NCBI GenBank assembly: GCA_963666825.2
Contig: OY763044.2
Span: 4,464,001-4,528,000, forward strand
Origin: Saccharicrinis sp963666825
GTDB taxonomy: Bacteria > Bacteroidota > Bacteroidia > Bacteroidales > Marinilabiliaceae
DNA length: 64,000 bases
Direction: 5' to 3'
Each line of letters begins with the position of its first letter. The first letter of the stretch is position 1. Of the stretch, positions 61,271-64,000 are shown one piece after another. Below the pieces are notes generated by a model. That model did no database searches and had not been told where the DNA came from. It saw only the letters and a list, made by a program, of their open reading frames with translations. A program made the translations under genes and the position numbers.

Positions 61271-61642
61271 TTATTTTTTAAAGATAAAGTATACTGCAAG
61301 TATCAGAAATCCAAAGCCAATAACATGGTTCATTCTTAACGTTTCTGTTTTAAAAAAGAATATAGTAAACACTGTAAATATAGAAAGTGTAATAACTTCC
61401 TGAATTACTTTTAATTGCCATAAATTAAACGGACCTCCATTTTCTGAAAATCCCATACGATTAGCTGGAACCTGAAACATATATTCTAACAAAGCAATTC
61501 CCCAGCTAATCAATATAATACCAATCAATCCAAGGTTATTAAACCAATTCATATCCTTAAATTTCAAATGACCATACCATGCAAAAGTCATAAAGGTGTT
61601 TGAAATGGTTAATAATAATATTGTAGTCAATGCTTTTCCCAT
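61271..61642 (-). CDS. DUF486 family small membrane protein
   Basis: The 123-aa protein has four membrane helices. The start MGKALTTILLLTISNTFMTFAWYGHLKF and FQVPANRMGFSENGGPFNLWQLKVIQEVITL are hallmarks of DUF486, a half-size relative of drug/metabolite transporters. The second in-frame ATG (61642) is preferred because an upstream one (61663) would add MDLINDC before the conserved first helix. Function is unknown. It is next to another half-size DMT protein (60714-61157) in convergent orientation; whether the two are functionally related cannot be said. Confidence 0.88.
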   Translation of the reverse strand: MGKALTTILLLTISNTFMTFAWYGHLKFKDMNWFNNLGLIGIILISWGIALLEYMFQVPANRMGFSENGGPFNLWQLKVIQEVITLSIFTVFTIFFFKTETLRMNHVIGFGFLILAVYFIFKK

Positions 61643-62004
61643 GCAATCATTAATTAAATCCAAGTATATCTATCCTTAAAGTATAGATCTGATAGATGCG
61701 CAAAAATACGAAAGTAAACTGTTAATATTTTTGATTATTTGTCTTCCTTAAAAAAATATGGTCGTGATTAAAATAAATTGTTTTAAATAATTCGCTCTTG
61801 ATTTCATAAAAATTTATAGGATATCTTTCTATCAATCATATGATTACAACCCTCCCAATAAAGAATTTTTTCTTCAATAATACTTACTTAATTGATAATC
61901 ATGCTACAAAACAGGTTTAAAACACGACCAATAAGTTCTTTAATTTATTGAAAAGGGTTAATTTTGCGGTCTGAAAAAACAAACAGTTATTATATAGTTA
62001 TATT
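61643..62004. other. Intergenic region between divergent DUF486 and mutA genes
   Basis: This 362-bp AT-rich stretch holds the mutA -7 element (61959-61966) and no protein-like frame. I see no strong hairpin and no cobalamin riboswitch, which would have been plausible before a B12-dependent enzyme. Confidence 0.45.
61959..61966 (+). promoter_or_regulatory. -7 element for mutA
   Basis: TAATTTTG matches TAnnTTTG and lies 38 nt before the ATG at 62005. No clear -33 TTTG was found. Confidence 0.45.
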
Positions 62005-63873
62005 ATGGCAGATAAAACTAAAAAGCCGTTATTAAGTGAATTTCCTCCAATTACTACAGAGCAATGGATGGAAAAAATCACAGCGGATTTAAAAGGAGCC
62101 GACTTTGAGAAAAAGCTGGTTTGGAGAACAAATGAAGGTTTCAATGTTCGTCCTTTTTATCGTTCAGAGGATTTAGAAGAGGTAAAATACCTTGATAGTC
62201 TTCCTGGAGAATTTCCTTATATCAGAGGAACTAAAAAAGACAACAGTTGGTATGTTCGTCAAGACATTAAAGCTGTAGACGCTGTTGCCGCTAATGAAAA
62301 GGCACTGGATGTTTTAACAAAAGGAGTAAACTCTTTAGGTTTTACTTTCTGTAAAAAAGTTGAAGAATTTGATACTGAATTAGAAAAAGTATTAAAAAAC
62401 ATTATCTCTGACGATATTGAAATTAACTTTTCTACAACTCACGGAAGTAAAAAGTTATTAAAAGCATTGGTTGCATACTTAAAAAAGACCAATCGTGACT
62501 TAACTAAAGTAAAAGGATCTATCAATTACGATACTTTAGGATGTTTAACATCTACAGGTAAAGCATGCCATTCTTTTGTTGAATTATTTGATCATGCAAA
62601 AGAAATAGTTGAGGCAGGAAAAGACTTACCAAACTTTAAAACTATTTGTGTTAACGCTAAGTTATTCAATAACGCAGGTTCATCAATTGTTCAGGAATTA
62701 GCATTTGGTTTATCTATGGCAAATGAATATTTAGCACAATTAGTAGAAAGAGGTGTTTCTATTAATGACGTTGCATCTACTATTAAATTCAACTTTGGTG
62801 TTGGAGGTAATTACTTCATGGAGATTGCTAAATTACGTGCAGCTCGTATGTTATGGGCTACAATTGTAAAATCATATAGTCCTAGCGGTAATGAACCAGC
62901 AAAAATGGCTATTCACTGTGAAACTTCACAATGGAACAAAACTATTTATGATCCATATGTGAATATGTTACGTACACAAACAGAAGCTATGTCTGCTACT
63001 TTAGGTGGTGCTGATTCACTTACTGTTCAACCATTCGATACAATCTATAAAGAGTCTGATAAATTCTCTGAAAGAATTGCTCGTAACCAACAATTATTAT
63101 TAAAAGAGGAATCTCATTTTGATAAAATCACTGACCCTTCTGCAGGTTCATATTATATCGAAAACTTAACAGATAGCATTGCTGAGCAAGCATGGGCTTT
63201 ATTTGTTGAAGTTGAAAATAAAGGTGGTTATACAGAAGCTTTAAAAGAAGGATTTATTCAATCAACAGTTAAAGAAACTGCTAACAAGCGTAAGCAAGCC
63301 GTTGCAACTCGTCGTGAAAACTTATTAGGAACAAACCAGTTCCCTAACTTCACTGAAAAAGTTGCTTCTGCAATTCATCCTGATGAAGATAAAAAAGGAA
63401 GATGTGTTTGCGAAGGAGATACTACTGTTGAAGCTCTAAAATCTACTCGTGGCGCTGAAGATTTTGAAGCTTTACGTTTAGCTACTGAAAAAGCAGAAAA
63501 AACTCCAAAAGTATTTATGCTTACTTATGGTAATTTAGCTATGCGTTTAGCTCGTTCTCAATTCTCTTGTAACTTCTTTGCTTGTGCAGGTTATCAAGTT
63601 GTGGACAACAACGGATTTAAAACTGTAGAAGAAGGAGTTGAAGCTGCAAAAGCTGCAGGTGCTGATATTATCGTTCTTTGTTCATCTGATGATGAGTACA
63701 CAGAAGCTGCACCAAAAGCATTTGAAGCAATTAATGGAGAAGCAATTTTCGTTGTTGCAGGTGCTCCAGCTTGTGCTGAAGAATTAAAAGCAAAAGGAAT
63801 TACAAACTTTATTAATGTTCGTTCTAACGTTCTTGAAACACTTCAAGGATTTAGTAAAGAGCTAGGGTTGTAA
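62005..63873 (+). CDS. mutA: Methylmalonyl-CoA mutase small (beta) subunit
   Basis: The 622-aa protein is the non-catalytic subunit of the heterodimeric methylmalonyl-CoA mutase, which links succinyl-CoA to propionate metabolism through adenosylcobalamin. It has the mutase TIM-barrel part (LLSEFPPITTEQWMEKITADLKG at the start, GNEPAKMAIHCETSQWNKT near 297, AGSYYIENLTD near 383) and a C-terminal B12-like flavodoxin fold. The cobalamin-binding DxHxxG motif of the large subunit is absent; the place reads GNLAMRLARSQ, as expected for a small subunit. Codon choice is strongly biased, suggesting high expression. The large-subunit gene mutB usually follows at once, but here the next gene is a four-helix-bundle protein. 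Confidence 0.95.
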   Translation: MADKTKKPLLSEFPPITTEQWMEKITADLKGADFEKKLVWRTNEGFNVRPFYRSEDLEEVKYLDSLPGEFPYIRGTKKDNSWYVRQDIKAVDAVAANEKALDVLTKGVNSLGFTFCKKVEEFDTELEKVLKNIISDDIEINFSTTHGSKKLLKALVAYLKKTNRDLTKVKGSINYDTLGCLTSTGKACHSFVELFDHAKEIVEAGKDLPNFKTICVNAKLFNNAGSSIVQELAFGLSMANEYLAQLVERGVSINDVASTIKFNFGVGGNYFMEIAKLRAARMLWATIVKSYSPSGNEPAKMAIHCETSQWNKTIYDPYVNMLRTQTEAMSATLGGADSLTVQPFDTIYKESDKFSERIARNQQLLLKEESHFDKITDPSAGSYYIENLTDSIAEQAWALFVEVENKGGYTEALKEGFIQSTVKETANKRKQAVATRRENLLGTNQFPNFTEKVASAIHPDEDKKGRCVCEGDTTVEALKSTRGAEDFEALRLATEKAEKTPKVFMLTYGNLAMRLARSQFSCNFFACAGYQVVDNNGFKTVEEGVEAAKAAGADIIVLCSSDDEYTEAAPKAFEAINGEAIFVVAGAPACAEELKAKGITNFINVRSNVLETLQGFSKELGL

Positions 63874-63884
63874 GAACAATATAA

Positions 63885-63916
63885 AGATAAGAGATTTGAG
63901 ATAATAGATAAGAGAT
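63885..63916 (+). repeat. Direct repeat of 11 nt before the S23-like gene
   Basis: AGATAAGAGAT occurs at 63885-63895 and again at 63906-63916 (21-nt period), with related words between them. The tract fills the 47 nt between mutA and the four-helix-bundle gene. Confidence 0.75.
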
Positions 63917-63920
63917 CCTA

Positions 63921-64000
63921 ATGCACAATTTTAGAGAGCTTAAAGTATGGAATAAGGCTAGATTACTAGTAAAAGAAATATACTTAATTACTCAAAGTTT
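63921..64000 (+). CDS. Four-helix-bundle protein (23S rRNA intervening-sequence protein family), 5' part only
   Basis: Only the first 26 residues are in the window: MHNFRELKVWNKARLLVKEI and on. F-R-E-L-K-V-W-x-K-A is the signature start of the S23/four-helix-bundle family, about 115-125 residues long, first known from intervening sequences in 23S rRNA genes but found alone in many Bacteroidota. The fold forms pentamers; function is unclear. No rRNA gene is near. It starts 48 nt after the mutA stop, behind a degenerate repeat tract, in the place where mutB is expected. Confidence 0.82.
   Translation, partial: MHNFRELKVWNKARLLVKEIYLITQS

Noticed and set aside
61643..62004. Cobalamin riboswitch before mutA
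   Set aside because: No B12-box-like sequence or complex folding was seen; the leader from the -7 element is only about 35 nt.
1..64000. CRISPR array, tRNA, rRNA or prophage genes
   Set aside because: No regularly spaced direct repeats, cloverleaf-like sequences, rRNA segments or phage structural genes were noticed on either strand.

Overview
The window is about 64 kb of AT-rich chromosome from a member of the Bacteroidota. The best fit is a marine relative of the Bacteroidales/Marinilabiliales, although this placement is inferred from gene content alone. Several signs agree: a type IX secretion protein (PorQ), a large secreted protein with a type IX C-terminal sorting tail, the cmk-ispH-pfkA neighbourhood, a two-component-type propeller sensor, and many candidate promoters with the Bacteroidota -7 element TAnnTTTG and little Shine-Dalgarno sequence. 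No rRNA, tRNA, CRISPR array, prophage or intact insertion sequence was found.

Layout. 1-2219 (minus): trp operon start (trpE, trpG cut by the left edge) preceded by a leader peptide MKNTWWWHWLFLN and an intrinsic terminator, a textbook attenuator. 2571-4628: PhzF-like isomerase and an aldo/keto reductase, converging on a heptamer-repeat hairpin. 4732-10040 (minus): outer-membrane barrel, a 1286-residue secreted repeat protein, a DCC-family thiol protein. 10207-13176: receiver-domain protein fused to a PEP-synthase-like ATP-grasp region. 13177-13703: hairpin-rich spacer with a perfect 54-bp palindrome. 13704-18420 (minus): metH-metF. 18635-31503 (plus): heptose kinase-like gene, parA-parB-DUF5683-lytic transglycosylase-SGNH-MBOAT envelope cluster, a giant sensor with a degenerate H-box, and a membrane Zn protease. 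31723-36593 (minus): small helix-turn-helix-like protein, FMN-binding protein with porin, and two polysaccharide genes. 36748-49850: DUF4097 protein, SPFH protein, two DMT exporters, aldehyde dehydrogenase, recX, LPP20-like protein, cysteine-cluster protein, porQ-cmk-ispH-pfkA, ABC permease. 50091-55919: purH-mreB, an inactive trypsin-like/TPR protein, prfB with the classic +1 frameshift, arsC-like gene. 55968-59626 (minus): a lipid/envelope operon (LpxH-like phosphatase, frameshifted glycosyltransferase, OlsF-type double acyltransferase). 59831-64000: an unknown protein, two small membrane proteins, mutA and the start of a four-helix-bundle (S23) gene.

Most of the window is housekeeping or cell-envelope functions. 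The points most worth a second look are the trp attenuator, the 54-bp palindrome and hairpin-rich spacer, the folded 74-nt element at 39680-39753, the sensor kinase lacking its phospho-acceptor histidine, the protease-like domain lacking all three catalytic residues, the frameshifted glycosyltransferase, and the S23 gene lying where mutB would be expected. No clear candidate for a wholly new multi-gene system stood out.
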